A stretch of DNA of 34,525 nucleotides. It comes from Verrucomicrobiales bacterium. GTDB taxonomy: Bacteria > Verrucomicrobiota > Verrucomicrobiia > Verrucomicrobiales > DEV007. This document shows positions 24,347-32,805 of the stretch, piece after piece; the stretch's first letter is position 1; each line of letters begins with the position of its first letter. The DNA lies in NCBI GenBank assembly GCA_029213065.1, contig JARGPH010000046.1:1-34525 (forward strand), written 5' to 3'. Made by a program: the position numbers and the translations under genes. Below the pieces are notes generated by a model. That model made no database searches. It saw nothing but the letters and a program-made list of their open reading frames with translations, and was not told where the DNA came from.

Positions 24347-25408
24347 TCAGGAATCCGGCAGAGCGGCCCTCGTTCTGTCAGCGACAGAATCCCATGAGAA
24401 ACCGGAGGCATGCGCTATCGCGTTTCTGCTCATCTGGAGGACGAGAGACGGCGCCATCTCAAGGACACGAACGAGAGAATCTGCTATATCATTGATGCTC
24501 AATGGATCAAAGTAGAACACAGCGCCTTCTGAATCGTCCCCGGTCCGCCCGTTGAACTCAATGCCCCCCACTTCGGGAAGGCTTGCCGCATGAGAGAGCA
24601 GAACCGGACATCCGCAGGCCATCGCTTCGAGAGGCGGAAGACCAAATCCCTCGTAAAAACTCGGAAAGACGAAAGCCGTTGCGCTTTGATAGTGCTCGAT
24701 CAACGCTTCATCGCTGACCCGGCCCAACCAGGAGATTCCCGGAAAGTCCTTTGCTTCAAATCCGGAGAAATTGGTGGGTTTTGCAGAACCAATGATCTTG
24801 AGCCTGGCATCCTCCGGCAGTTTTCCGGAGTCAGACAACTGAATCCAGGCATCGACGAGCCGGTTGAAATTCTTTCTCGGATCGAGTGATCCGACGCAGA
24901 GTATTGTCGGTGTGGCCACCGCCTTCGGCTGGACCGGAGGCTGAAACGAGGATGAGGCAGCGTTGCCGAGGACATGAATCCTCTCTTCGGAGATGCCCAG
25001 GTAGCGGGAAAGACGTCCGCGCGAGAATTCGGAGACCGTTCCTACCGCGGCAACGCGTTTCGCAAGCGCGGGCAGGAGTTGGCGGTAGAGCGTTCCAAAC
25101 TGACAGCTGAAGGCCTCAGGGTGGTCCCAGACGGCGGCATCGTGAATCACAACGAGCTGATTCCTGACAGTGAGAGGACCCGTGTTGCACGGGGAAAACA
25201 AAGTCGATCCCGTTTCAATCTTCCGGGGAAGAACCCACTGCTCCCAGGCATGACCACGCAGCCCCGCCAACGGTGCTGATGGCTCTATCTCCGCCACTTC
25301 CGCGCCTGTTCTCGCGGGAAGGCGTTTCACCACCTCGATCGCGAAGCGTTCCACTCCGGTGACAGGACGGTGGCGAAACCGGGCATTCAGGGTGAGAGGA
25401 CGGCTCAT
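24347..25408 (-). CDS. GT4-family glycosyltransferase (exopolysaccharide)
   Basis: 353 residues, normal for a GT-B fold GT4 enzyme. It transfers a sugar from a nucleotide-sugar donor to the lipid-linked repeat unit on the cytoplasmic face. The donor cannot be predicted. The C-terminal donor domain shows GSLDPRKN (173-180), the usual loop before the donor helix, and the EX7E motif E253-GFGLPPL-E261 inside SFYEGFGLPPLEAMACG. The N-terminus is short (MSRPLTLNARFRHRPVTGVER), with the TGVER acceptor-side loop that several rhamnosyl- and mannosyl-transferase-like GT4 proteins have. The ATG is part of an ATGA overlap with the stop of the upstream polymerase gene (25,405-25,408), so translation is probably coupled. 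It is the last gene of the minus-strand arm. Confidence 0.9.
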   Translation of the reverse strand: MSRPLTLNARFRHRPVTGVERFAIEVVKRLPARTGAEVAEIEPSAPLAGLRGHAWEQWVLPRKIETGSTLFSPCNTGPLTVRNQLVVIHDAAVWDHPEAFSCQFGTLYRQLLPALAKRVAAVGTVSEFSRGRLSRYLGISEERIHVLGNAASSSFQPPVQPKAVATPTILCVGSLDPRKNFNRLVDAWIQLSDSGKLPEDARLKIIGSAKPTNFSGFEAKDFPGISWLGRVSDEALIEHYQSATAFVFPSFYEGFGLPPLEAMACGCPVLLSHAASLPEVGGIEFNGRTGDDSEGAVFYFDPLSINDIADSLVRVLEMAPSLVLQMSRNAIAHASGFSWDSVADRTRAALPDS

Positions 25409-26724
25409 GGGGCGGGGCGCACTGAGGATGGATCAAGCGAGGGCCTCGAACGGAATCTCAATCGGCGGGGCAGAAAAACAGCCCAGACAACGAGGAGGCA
25501 GATCACCAATGTCGTCGGCACCACCCTGTTCGTACCGAACCAGTAGTGAATTCGAATGATCTCCATGAGCCCGAGAAAGTTGATCGGGAAAAACAGCCCG
25601 AAAATCCGCCCTTCCCGGAAGGCCTTCCAGACCACCCCGTAGAATGCTCCCAAAGCGGCTAAGAGAGGAAAGAAGAGGACATTGCCCGTGTAAGTCGCCA
25701 GATACCAGATTCCCGAGGGATTGTTGAACTCGACATCGAGGCTCGCCAGATACAGCCCTTTGTAGATGTACTCATACTCATCCTCCGAAATCGGAAAGGT
25801 CAGCCCGTCGTAGAAGCCCGAGATACCGAGAGTGGCCGAGCCCGTGTTCATCGCCTCAAAATAATAGGTGAAAAGCCGCAGCCACCCGAACTGAAACAGG
25901 CTTCCGTGCTGAGCTCCATAGTACTGCCACGACCGGAAGTATTCAAAGACGGTAAAGACGACTAAGAGAAGCACGGGAACGATCAGGGGAAAGAACTTCA
26001 TGAGCGTCCGCATCCAGGGCCCTGTCAGTCGGATCACTTTCGGCAACGCGCACAGGAAGAAAGGAACGACGCCTTCAATAAGCGCGAGTCGCTCCGACCA
26101 GAGCATCGCGCGGATGAAGAGCGTCCCGAAGAAGACAAGGTGAAATGCGGAGATCAACTTCACATTCCCCGGAAGAACACCGCCCCAGCGAAGCCCGCGC
26201 AAGGCCGCAAGAACCAGTGAAACCTGAGTCCAGGTCGTGACCCCCGGTATCGTTTTGAAGGTGTGCTTCAGCTCGACATCGCCGCCGAGAACGCTCATCG
26301 CCATTCCGGGATTGAGGAAGAAACCACGAAAAAAGATCAGGTGGGAAACCAGAAAAACGACGAGGAGAATCTTATCAAATTTCTCGGTAAGAAACGCCTC
26401 ACTGATTCGACCGTGAAACCGTGTCCCCTCAACGAGCTGGTTTCCCGATTTCACCCAGTGGCGCGGAACCAGGCGGGAAAAGACACCGGTCTCCCCCAGC
26501 AGTGCTCCTGCCGCGAGAACCAGTATCGCCAGAATCCCGAGCACCGTATCCCGACTCCCGTAAAAGAGTTGAGCTGAGGAGAGTGACAGTGTGCTGTCGG
26601 CATTGGCGAATAGCAGAAGAGCGGGAAGCGAAACCCCGAGCAGGAACCGGGAGGGCCGGTACCACCACGGGAGATTCAGCAGGAGACCGGGGCCGCCACT
26701 GAGTTGATGCCGTCGAGAACTCAA
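25405..26724 (-). CDS. Wzy-like oligosaccharide repeat-unit polymerase (membrane protein)
   Basis: 439 residues with about nine or ten hydrophobic segments (for example 27-41, 60-77, 117-136, 189-206, 213-228, 244-261, 343-365, 374-390, 401-418). The longest soluble stretch (~262-342) contains EYFRSWQYYG and LFTYYFEAMNTG, and SERLALIEG sits at 210-218. This layout and the motif positions fit the O-antigen/exopolysaccharide polymerase class that joins lipid-linked repeat units in the periplasm. Sequence conservation in this class is low, so the call rests on topology and on its place between flippase and glycosyltransferase. The start is TTG at 26,724, overlapping the flippase stop as TTGA; a GAGG ribosome site 4 nt upstream supports it, and the first Met in frame is only at residue 142. 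Confidence 0.78.
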   Translation of the reverse strand: MSSRRHQLSGGPGLLLNLPWWYRPSRFLLGVSLPALLLFANADSTLSLSSAQLFYGSRDTVLGILAILVLAAGALLGETGVFSRLVPRHWVKSGNQLVEGTRFHGRISEAFLTEKFDKILLVVFLVSHLIFFRGFFLNPGMAMSVLGGDVELKHTFKTIPGVTTWTQVSLVLAALRGLRWGGVLPGNVKLISAFHLVFFGTLFIRAMLWSERLALIEGVVPFFLCALPKVIRLTGPWMRTLMKFFPLIVPVLLLVVFTVFEYFRSWQYYGAQHGSLFQFGWLRLFTYYFEAMNTGSATLGISGFYDGLTFPISEDEYEYIYKGLYLASLDVEFNNPSGIWYLATYTGNVLFFPLLAALGAFYGVVWKAFREGRIFGLFFPINFLGLMEIIRIHYWFGTNRVVPTTLVICLLVVWAVFLPRRLRFRSRPSLDPSSVRPAP

Positions 26725-28058
26725 TTTTCCTCTATTGTTTTGGTTTCGCGGAATAAACTAACAAACACCCATATAATCCCAACCACTTCCTCGAGAAGGT
26801 AACTCGCCATGATCGCAATGGCCATTCCTATTCCTCCGTAAATCGGAATCAGCAACATCGAGATCGCAACGGTGATAAAAAGCTTAAAAACCCCTGACAC
26901 CGCCAGAAACCGGGTATTTCCGGTCATGACAAGGAGCTGATGGACCGGTCCGATGAACATGGAAACGAGACTGCTGATGAGAAGCCATCTGAGCGTCACC
27001 GCTCCCTCACGAAAATCATCCCCGAAAACAGACATGACCCACTCCGGAAAGAGGATTCCAACCATAGCGGGCACGAGTAGAATGCCGAAGGTGAAAAAGG
27101 TCGATTTGGCATAAACCTTAAAAACCCCCTTGAGATTCCCCTTCAAATCAGCAGCGCAGGAGAGTTGCGGAGCAAAGACGCCGTGTATGGCTGTAGCGAG
27201 CACTGATAGAAGGATACTGACCCGGAAAGAAGTCGTGAGATGGGAAATCTCTGCCGGCGAACGCGAAAATTCCAGAACGGCGAGAGGGACGACATAGCAG
27301 AGGGCACCCAGTGCATTGGATGAAAAGATCGGAAGTCCTTCGGAAAGAGCGGGACGCGACGTGTTCCAGTCAGGCACAGAGAATATACGCCCCCTCACAA
27401 GGCGGGTCGGTCCGAAGCGAACAACCGCTACGGCAATCACGTAAGCACTCGCATAGATGGTCAGGAGCAGCGGCGAACTGAGGTGGGTGAGGTTGATAAC
27501 GATCAGGAAACAAAAGAGACTGACCGGAACAAAATGCCCGAAGAAAACCCCGGAGGCCGGCTTGGAGAGCCCCTTGAGCGCTTCCCCGTTGACGACACAC
27601 ATCGCCATCGCCCCGAGAGTGAGCGGAAGAAGAAAATACCAAACGTGAAAATGAATCCCATCCGCTCCCCCTTTGAGATAAGCATACAGAATCAGGCCGA
27701 TGCCAATTGCCAGGGAAAGGGTCAGGCTGATTCCGCGAATCGTCGTAAGGTATCCTGTCAGTTTGTCAGGGTCCCCCGCCGCTTTAAGGCGCGGGACATT
27801 TCTCAGGACGAGATGTTCGAGCCCGAAGGTTGCCACGATCGCGAAGGACGTGAGAACAGCAGACCAGAAAAAGAAGGTGGAACTTCCCTCATCCCCGAGA
27901 AATCGAGCTATGAGCACTGTGCTCAGGAACTGCACCGCCGCCCCCGAAAGCCGAATCCCCGGAGGAAGAAAGACACGAAAGAACCTCTGGAATAGCGGAG
28001 GAAGTTTGAATTTCCCGTCAACGATAGCGGGCATGACCTCTGATTTTACGGAATTCAT
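26721..28058 (-). CDS. Wzx-like polysaccharide flippase (MOP/MATE superfamily)
   Basis: 445 residues with twelve or more hydrophobic segments, the usual size for Wzx. It moves undecaprenyl-linked repeat units from the cytoplasmic to the periplasmic leaflet. Typical elements are FLSTVLIARFLGDEGSSTFF (44-63) in the first helical pair, ERLKxx-like charged loops (RNVPRLKAAGDPDKL, 86-100), MSVFGDDFREGAVTLRWLL (342-360) and LLVMTGNTRFLAVSG (375-389), all of which have clear counterparts in exopolysaccharide flippases. The ATG at 28,058 follows the Wzz-like stop by 20 nt; a second ATG at 28,034 is possible. Its stop overlaps the polymerase start (TTGA). Confidence 0.9.
   Translation of the reverse strand: MNSVKSEVMPAIVDGKFKLPPLFQRFFRVFLPPGIRLSGAAVQFLSTVLIARFLGDEGSSTFFFWSAVLTSFAIVATFGLEHLVLRNVPRLKAAGDPDKLTGYLTTIRGISLTLSLAIGIGLILYAYLKGGADGIHFHVWYFLLPLTLGAMAMCVVNGEALKGLSKPASGVFFGHFVPVSLFCFLIVINLTHLSSPLLLTIYASAYVIAVAVVRFGPTRLVRGRIFSVPDWNTSRPALSEGLPIFSSNALGALCYVVPLAVLEFSRSPAEISHLTTSFRVSILLSVLATAIHGVFAPQLSCAADLKGNLKGVFKVYAKSTFFTFGILLVPAMVGILFPEWVMSVFGDDFREGAVTLRWLLISSLVSMFIGPVHQLLVMTGNTRFLAVSGVFKLFITVAISMLLIPIYGGIGMAIAIMASYLLEEVVGIIWVFVSLFRETKTIEEN
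26729..26733 (-). promoter_or_regulatory. Shine-Dalgarno site deciding a TTG start
   Basis: On the minus strand AGAGG is followed by four A residues and then TTG. It lies inside the 3' end of the flippase gene and is the clearest ribosome binding site in the polysaccharide locus. It supports the TTG start of the polymerase, which has no ATG nearby. Confidence 0.65.
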
Positions 28059-28078
28059 GGAACCGGAACTGGCGATTT

Positions 28079-30070
28079 TCAGCCCTGCATGATCAAGGAG
28101 AGCGGGGCACGGGCACAGCCGGCAAGCCTTGTCACAACGTGGTTGGTTTCCTTCCTCGTATCGCGCTCTGTTGAGACGATGAGCAGATTCGAATCGGCAA
28201 ACGAAGTCAAGACTGCGGGCACCTGAGAATCCTGCTTCACCGCAGTGCTTTCGATGACGATACGTTCAAAATTCTGACAATGTGGACCGATGAGCTGCCA
28301 GGCACTGTTCGGTGCGACAAGGAAATCGGCTGTAAGTGTCAGGGTAAACAGATTCTCGGTATTCGATTCCCGGGGAACGAATGAAACGAGCTCATTCGAG
28401 TTGGTTCCCGCCAGCACGGAGATAAGAAGCGTGCTGCACCCGTGTCGTGCCGAGACCGCGGCAAGGCATGCCGAAGTCCTCAGACCTTCCTGACATTCAG
28501 ACACGGATGAGACGTGCACGAACCTCGCCTGCCGGTGCTCGGGCGAATAGAATACTTTGGAAAGTTCGCTCATGAGCTGCTGGTCATTCTCCGATCCCAC
28601 GCCGGGGGCGGGAATCCGGGCGATGGTTTTCACGTTGAGATACTCTTCGGCCTGACGCCCGTCGACATACGGCCGCCCCCTGAGCAGGTCAATACCGACG
28701 AGTCCGACACTGAGAAAAGACCCGAGAACGCCGGCGATGAGAACCGAAATGGTTTTGCCGGGTTTAGCAGGTTTGTGAGGGACAATCGGAGCCGACATCA
28801 CCGTGGTGATAGCTGACGACTTTTCAGTGGAAAGCGATGTTTCCCCTATTCTCGCCTGAAGATTCTGATGAACGAGCCACTCCGTCTCAACCTTCTGCTG
28901 AATGGCACGGAATTTCGAACTCGCGGATTTCACTTTAGAAAGCACTCCCTGCAACTCGCTCACCTCCGCCTTGAGAAGCTTCTCGTTATACTCCGCAGCA
29001 TCGAGCGAGGAATCGAGCGCCGCTTTCAACTCAGTGGCAAGATTCTTCAGCTCCTCGTCCGCATTCTCAACCTGAAGTTTTGCCTGCAGGTAACTCGGGT
29101 GTGACTCGGTGAATTTTGATTTTGCGATCGCAAAGTTCGAGTTCGCCGTTGAGCGTTGCCCCATTACATCGGAAACCTGCTTCAACCCGGAGAATCCGCC
29201 TGCCTCAATGACCCGAATCGGCTCAAGGGCGGGATCAATCGACGCGAGTGTTCCGACACGACTTTTCAAATCGAGGACTCTCGCCGTCGCTGAATTCAGA
29301 TCCTGGCCCACTTTACTGAGGCGTTCCGCAAAGAGTTCGTGATCCTGCTCGACTGTGAACTCGGGATTGGCACTTCTGAACGCTTCCAGCTGCTTCTCCG
29401 ACTCGAGGGCCCGCTCGTATGCCTCTTCCGCTTGAAGCCTCAGTCCTTTCTCAGAAATACCGGCCTCATTGCGCTTTTGCTCGGCGAGAAAGAGCTCAAA
29501 CTCTGAAACAAAAGTTTCCGCGATCAGTTTTGCACGCTCCGGGCTGGGATCGAGAACGGTTAGCTTAAGGAGACGGGTCGGCCGAATCAAAGAGGCACTG
29601 ACGCGCTTGTCACGTATTGAAGAGAGAAGGCGGGAATCCGAGACGGTTTTCCCTTCTGCAATCCTCTTGCGGAGTGACTTCGGCATAAAGTCAGGCTCGT
29701 CACGGAGGTTCAATTTGTTTACCACCCGCACAATCATCGAATCGGAAGTGATCGCTTTCTCCAGCGAATTGAGAGAATCCAAATCTGAAGAGGAAGCCTG
29801 AATGTTTTCGATCTGCAGCGTTTTCTCAAACTTGGGATCGACGTAGATCAGTGCGGAACTCGAATAGAGAGGCACCGCGATCGTGAAGAGATACACGATT
29901 GTGAGGACAACACAGAGAAACGGGATGGCAACAAGCCACCAGAACCGTCGCTTAACGATGCTGGCCAAATCCTTGAAATCGAGGAGTGGCGGCACTTCAA
30001 CCATATCCCAGGGCTCTGTGCGAGCTGCCGGAGACATAACAGGAGTTGTAGAAAGAGAAGTCGAATTCAT
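28079..30070 (-). CDS. Wzz/GumC-like chain-length protein with degenerate BY-kinase-like tail
   Basis: 663 residues, longer than a plain Wzz. It sets polymer length and couples polymerisation with export at the inner membrane. The first membrane segment is at ~44-66 (WWLVAIPFLCVVLTIVYLF), followed by the Wzz N-terminal fold, a long coiled-coil periplasmic part (~200-410), the APIVPHKPAKPGK loop (427-439) and a second membrane segment (~440-462). Residues ~515-663 align in layout with the cytoplasmic BY-kinase/ParA-like domain of polysaccharide co-polymerases. However, the P-loop position reads HVSSVSECQEGLRTSACLAA instead of a GxxGxGK(S/T) loop, the Walker A' position is TLLISVL instead of VLLIDAD, the Walker B-like strand is FERIVIESTAV, and no C-terminal Tyr cluster is present. 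So it is probably a catalytically dead pseudokinase domain. It is the first gene of the minus arm; no Shine-Dalgarno is seen. Confidence 0.88.
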   Translation of the reverse strand: MNSTSLSTTPVMSPAARTEPWDMVEVPPLLDFKDLASIVKRRFWWLVAIPFLCVVLTIVYLFTIAVPLYSSSALIYVDPKFEKTLQIENIQASSSDLDSLNSLEKAITSDSMIVRVVNKLNLRDEPDFMPKSLRKRIAEGKTVSDSRLLSSIRDKRVSASLIRPTRLLKLTVLDPSPERAKLIAETFVSEFELFLAEQKRNEAGISEKGLRLQAEEAYERALESEKQLEAFRSANPEFTVEQDHELFAERLSKVGQDLNSATARVLDLKSRVGTLASIDPALEPIRVIEAGGFSGLKQVSDVMGQRSTANSNFAIAKSKFTESHPSYLQAKLQVENADEELKNLATELKAALDSSLDAAEYNEKLLKAEVSELQGVLSKVKSASSKFRAIQQKVETEWLVHQNLQARIGETSLSTEKSSAITTVMSAPIVPHKPAKPGKTISVLIAGVLGSFLSVGLVGIDLLRGRPYVDGRQAEEYLNVKTIARIPAPGVGSENDQQLMSELSKVFYSPEHRQARFVHVSSVSECQEGLRTSACLAAVSARHGCSTLLISVLAGTNSNELVSFVPRESNTENLFTLTLTADFLVAPNSAWQLIGPHCQNFERIVIESTAVKQDSQVPAVLTSFADSNLLIVSTERDTRKETNHVVTRLAGCARAPLSLIMQG

Positions 30071-30211
30071 GCGGGAACGAAGGGACAGAAATTATCAAAT
30101 TTCTAATATTCGTCGTTAAATTAGTTGCATTTCCTCTAATTACAATACAAATTTGATCTTATTATCACTTTTGATTCTCCTTATAGATAATTAACACCAC
30201 TAAATTAATTT
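30071..30211. promoter_or_regulatory. Divergent promoter region of the exopolysaccharide locus
   Basis: 141 bp, strongly AT-rich, between two outward-facing genes, so it must contain the start signals of both arms. It holds a perfect 9-bp inverted repeat, ATCAAATTT (30,094-30,102) and AAATTTGAT (30,149-30,157), with 46 nt between the arms. A repressor or activator dimer or tetramer could bind there and control both directions. I could not place convincing -35/-10 pairs. Neither flanking gene has an obvious Shine-Dalgarno. Confidence 0.6.
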
Positions 30212-31618
30212 ATGATTACGAGCCGTTACCATGGAGTGATTCGACTTCACTTTGTTTTGAAACTCGCGGGCGGCCTCATGATTTTCTGGGGCCTTGTCTG
30301 GGCGCTGCACTTCCTCGTTTATGGCGAGGAGCTGCTTCCCAGCAATTATCACTACATTTCACTTCTGATTCCGTTCGCCGCGTTTCTCGAGATGGCGATT
30401 CGTGACAAATCCTCCCGCTCTCTCTGCGGTGTTTCCCGTGCCCAAATATGGAACATCACGCAGCGGGAGATTCTTTTCGCTCTTGTCGCGATCTTCGGCG
30501 TCATTGTCATGAGCAAGGATCCCGCCCTGTCCAGAGTGTTTCTGGCGACCTTCATGCTTCTCTATTCCTCGTGGATCGCCTGGATGAATCAGGTCGGGCA
30601 CCGGATTCTTCAACGACGTCTCTTCAGCTCCCGGAGTCGGCACGCCAATACCATCGTTGTTGCTCCGCCATCGAAAATCGAGAGAGAAAACGTCCTCCAG
30701 ATGACAGGGAACCTTCCCGGCGCCGAGCTACTTGGCTACGTCCCCTACGGAGGCGCTGCCGCGATCGATATTCCCAGTTTCCCCTTTCTGGGAGACTTCG
30801 ACAACATCCGTCAGATCTGCCGCTCCTACCACGCCAAACTCGTTGTTGCCCTGGGGCTTGATAACAATCCCTCACTCGTGAAATCACTGCAGGAAATCTG
30901 TGACTCGCAGGGAATGAGACTGATCTGGGTGGAGGATCAAAAGGAACGGTTCGGCGGTAATATTGACTCTCACCAGTCGGGTTCACACACCTATCTAACG
31001 AACTGGCAGGAAGCACTTGAAGACCCTTTGAACCGTGGCATCAAACGCGCCTTCGATGTCTTTGCGTCAGGACTTGTCACCGTGTTAGTGCTTCCCATTC
31101 TCTGTGCAGGTGTCTGGATTCTCCATCGACTCTTTTCTCCCGGCCCCCTCTTCTACACGCAGCAGAGAACGGGACGAGATGGCGAAATCTTCGAGATGCT
31201 GAAGTTCCGGTCCATGAAGGTCAATGACATGCCCGGCGTTCAGGCGAAGGTGAACGATCCGAGAATCTTCAAAGGCGGCGATTTCCTTCGCAAGAGCAGC
31301 CTCGATGAAATGCCCCAGTTCTTCAACGTCCTCAAAGGCGAGATGAGCATTGTCGGTCCCCGCCCCCATTTCATTGATCACGATGAGAAGTTCGCAGAAA
31401 TCGTCAAGAGCTACCCCGTTCGTCAGTTTGCCAAGCCGGGAATCACCGGGCTGGCACAGGTGAAAGGATGCCGCGGCGAAACCGATACCGAGCGCAAAGT
31501 GAGACAACGCGTCAGATTCGATCACTTCTACCTCCGTCACTGGTCCCCTCTCCTCGATCTCTGCATCATTTTTGATACGGTGGTTCAAACCATTTTTCCT
31601 CCCAAATCAGCCCGCTGA
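30212..31618 (+). CDS. Polyprenyl-phosphate sugar-1-phosphate transferase (initiating enzyme)
   Basis: 468 residues, the length of WbaP/WcaJ/GumD-type enzymes. It starts repeat-unit synthesis by moving a sugar-1-phosphate from a nucleotide sugar to undecaprenyl phosphate. The N-terminal part has membrane segments (~14-36, 47-62, 86-100, 106-126), followed by a soluble nucleotide-binding-like region (~145-245). The C-terminal bacterial sugar transferase domain begins at [11 protein letters not shown] (277-287) with the re-entrant hydrophobic helix (~284-305). It continues with [15 protein letters not shown] (310-324), MLKFRSM (329-335), [20 protein letters not shown] (364-383; the Asp-Glu pair 365-366 is the catalytic dyad) and [11 protein letters not shown] (409-419). 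All key motifs are intact. The sugar (glucose, galactose or an amino sugar) cannot be read from the sequence. It is the first gene of the plus arm, 14 nt before the next. Confidence 0.95.
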   Translation: MITSRYHGVIRLHFVLKLAGGLMIFWGLVWALHFLVYGEELLPSNYHYISLLIPFAAFLEMAIRDKSSRSLCGVSRAQIWNITQREILFALVAIFGVIVMSKDPALSRVFLATFMLLYSSWIAWMNQVGHRILQRRLFSSRSRHANTIVVAPPSKIERENVLQMTGNLPGAELLGYVPYGGAAAIDIPSFPFLGDFDNIRQICRSYHAKLVVALGLDNNPSLVKSLQEICDSQGMRLIWVEDQKERFGGNIDSHQSGSHTYLTNWQEALEDPLNRGIKRAFDVFASGLVTVLVLPILCAGVWILHRLFSPGPLFYTQQRTGRDGEIFEMLKFRSMKVNDMPGVQAKVNDPRIFKGGDFLRKSSLDEMPQFFNVLKGEMSIVGPRPHFIDHDEKFAEIVKSYPVRQFAKPGITGLAQVKGCRGETDTERKVRQRVRFDHFYLRHWSPLLDLCIIFDTVVQTIFPPKSAR

Positions 31619-31632
31619 AATCCCACCTCAAA

Positions 31633-32805
31633 ATGTCCCCTCTCACTTCTCTAAAATCCAATATCGCTCTCGCTCACGACTTCCTCATCCAAATGGGTGG
31701 GGCCGAGCGCGTCGTGGAAGTCATGGCGAAAGCCTGGCCCGACGCGCAGATCTATACGAGCGTTACCACCGGGGAAAGTCTCTTCCCGGTCTTTCGAACC
31801 GACCGTGTTCACAACAGCTGGATGCAGATGATTCCCGGGATCGAGAAGCTCCATAAAATGCTGTTCTTCCTCTACCCGCTTGCTTTCAAATCTCTGAAGG
31901 TCCCGAAAGACAGCCTTGTCTGGATCAGCTCGAGCAGTTTCGCGAAGTGCCTCCCCAAGTCGAAAGGGAGCACCTTTGTCTGCTACTGCCACACACCGCC
32001 ACGCTACTTCTGGAACCCGGATGAGTACCTGAGAAACGAGATCAGCAATCCCCTCCTTCGCAAATTCGTCCGCAAGCTGATGCCCCTCTACCGACGCCAT
32101 GACTGGAGGCAGGCGCAGAAAATCGACTACTTTATCGCCAACTCTGTCAACGTGCAGAAGAGGATCAAAGAGTGTTACGGCAGGGATAGCGTCGTGATCT
32201 GTCCTCCCGTCGATGTCAATCGCTTTACGGTGGGCAATCGCAGCGAAGACTTTCACCTCATCGTCTCGCGTCTCGTGTCCTACAAGCGAATCGACCTCGC
32301 TGTCGAGGCGTTTACGAAGGCAGGAAGACGTCTCGTCATCATCGGTGACGGTCCCGACCGCCCGCGGTTGGAAGCACTCGCCGGCGACACCGTCGAGTTC
32401 CTCGGACGTGCTCCCGACGATGTCGTGACAGAGAAAATGGCTACTTGTCAGGGGTTCATTTTCCCCGGTCTCGAAGATTTCGGGATTACCCCGGTGGAGG
32501 CTCAGGCTTGCGGGAAACCGATCATCGCCTTTCACGGGGGCGGAGCCCTCGAGACCGTCGTTGATGGCAAAACCGGGGTGTTCTTCAGCGAACAAACGCC
32601 CGAATCGGTCATCGAGGCGATCGCGAGATTCGATGCGGTGGAATGGAATAGAGAAACGATCCGCGCCAATGCAGAGAGATTTTCAACGGACCGCTTCCTG
32701 AAGGAAATGACTGAATTTCTCGAAGGCATCGAAGGCGCTGAAAAAGAGAAAAAGCCAAAGGAAACGGCGGCTCTTTCGCAAGCTGCTACCACCGCTCTCT
32801 CGTGA
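31633..32805 (+). CDS. GT4-family glycosyltransferase (WbaZ/mannosyltransferase-like)
   Basis: 390 residues, GT-B fold. The N-terminus SNIALAHDFLIQMGGAERVV (9-28), with its GGAERV acceptor loop, is typical of a GT4 branch that includes WbaZ-type mannosyltransferases. VCYCHTPPRYFW (116-127) is also characteristic of this branch. The donor side has VSRLVSYKRIDLAVEAF (211-227), the VIIGDGP loop (235-241), and the EX7E motif E281-DFGITPV-E289, followed by EAQACGKPIIAF. It probably adds the second or third sugar of the repeat unit; mannose is possible but not proven. The last ~25 residues are a charged, low-complexity tail. It overlaps the next gene by four bases (GTGA). No Shine-Dalgarno is seen before the ATG. 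Confidence 0.9.
   Translation: MSPLTSLKSNIALAHDFLIQMGGAERVVEVMAKAWPDAQIYTSVTTGESLFPVFRTDRVHNSWMQMIPGIEKLHKMLFFLYPLAFKSLKVPKDSLVWISSSSFAKCLPKSKGSTFVCYCHTPPRYFWNPDEYLRNEISNPLLRKFVRKLMPLYRRHDWRQAQKIDYFIANSVNVQKRIKECYGRDSVVICPPVDVNRFTVGNRSEDFHLIVSRLVSYKRIDLAVEAFTKAGRRLVIIGDGPDRPRLEALAGDTVEFLGRAPDDVVTEKMATCQGFIFPGLEDFGITPVEAQACGKPIIAFHGGGALETVVDGKTGVFFSEQTPESVIEAIARFDAVEWNRETIRANAERFSTDRFLKEMTEFLEGIEGAEKEKKPKETAALSQAATTALS

Noticed and set aside
27483-27995. Plus-strand open frame of 170 codons inside the flippase gene
   Set aside because: It is antisense to membrane-spanning flippase sequence and has a charged low-complexity translation. No evidence for a gene.
31651-32595. Minus-strand open frame of 314 codons
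   Set aside because: It is exactly antisense to the second GT4 glycosyltransferase, whose family motifs are clear. The antisense product has no domain.
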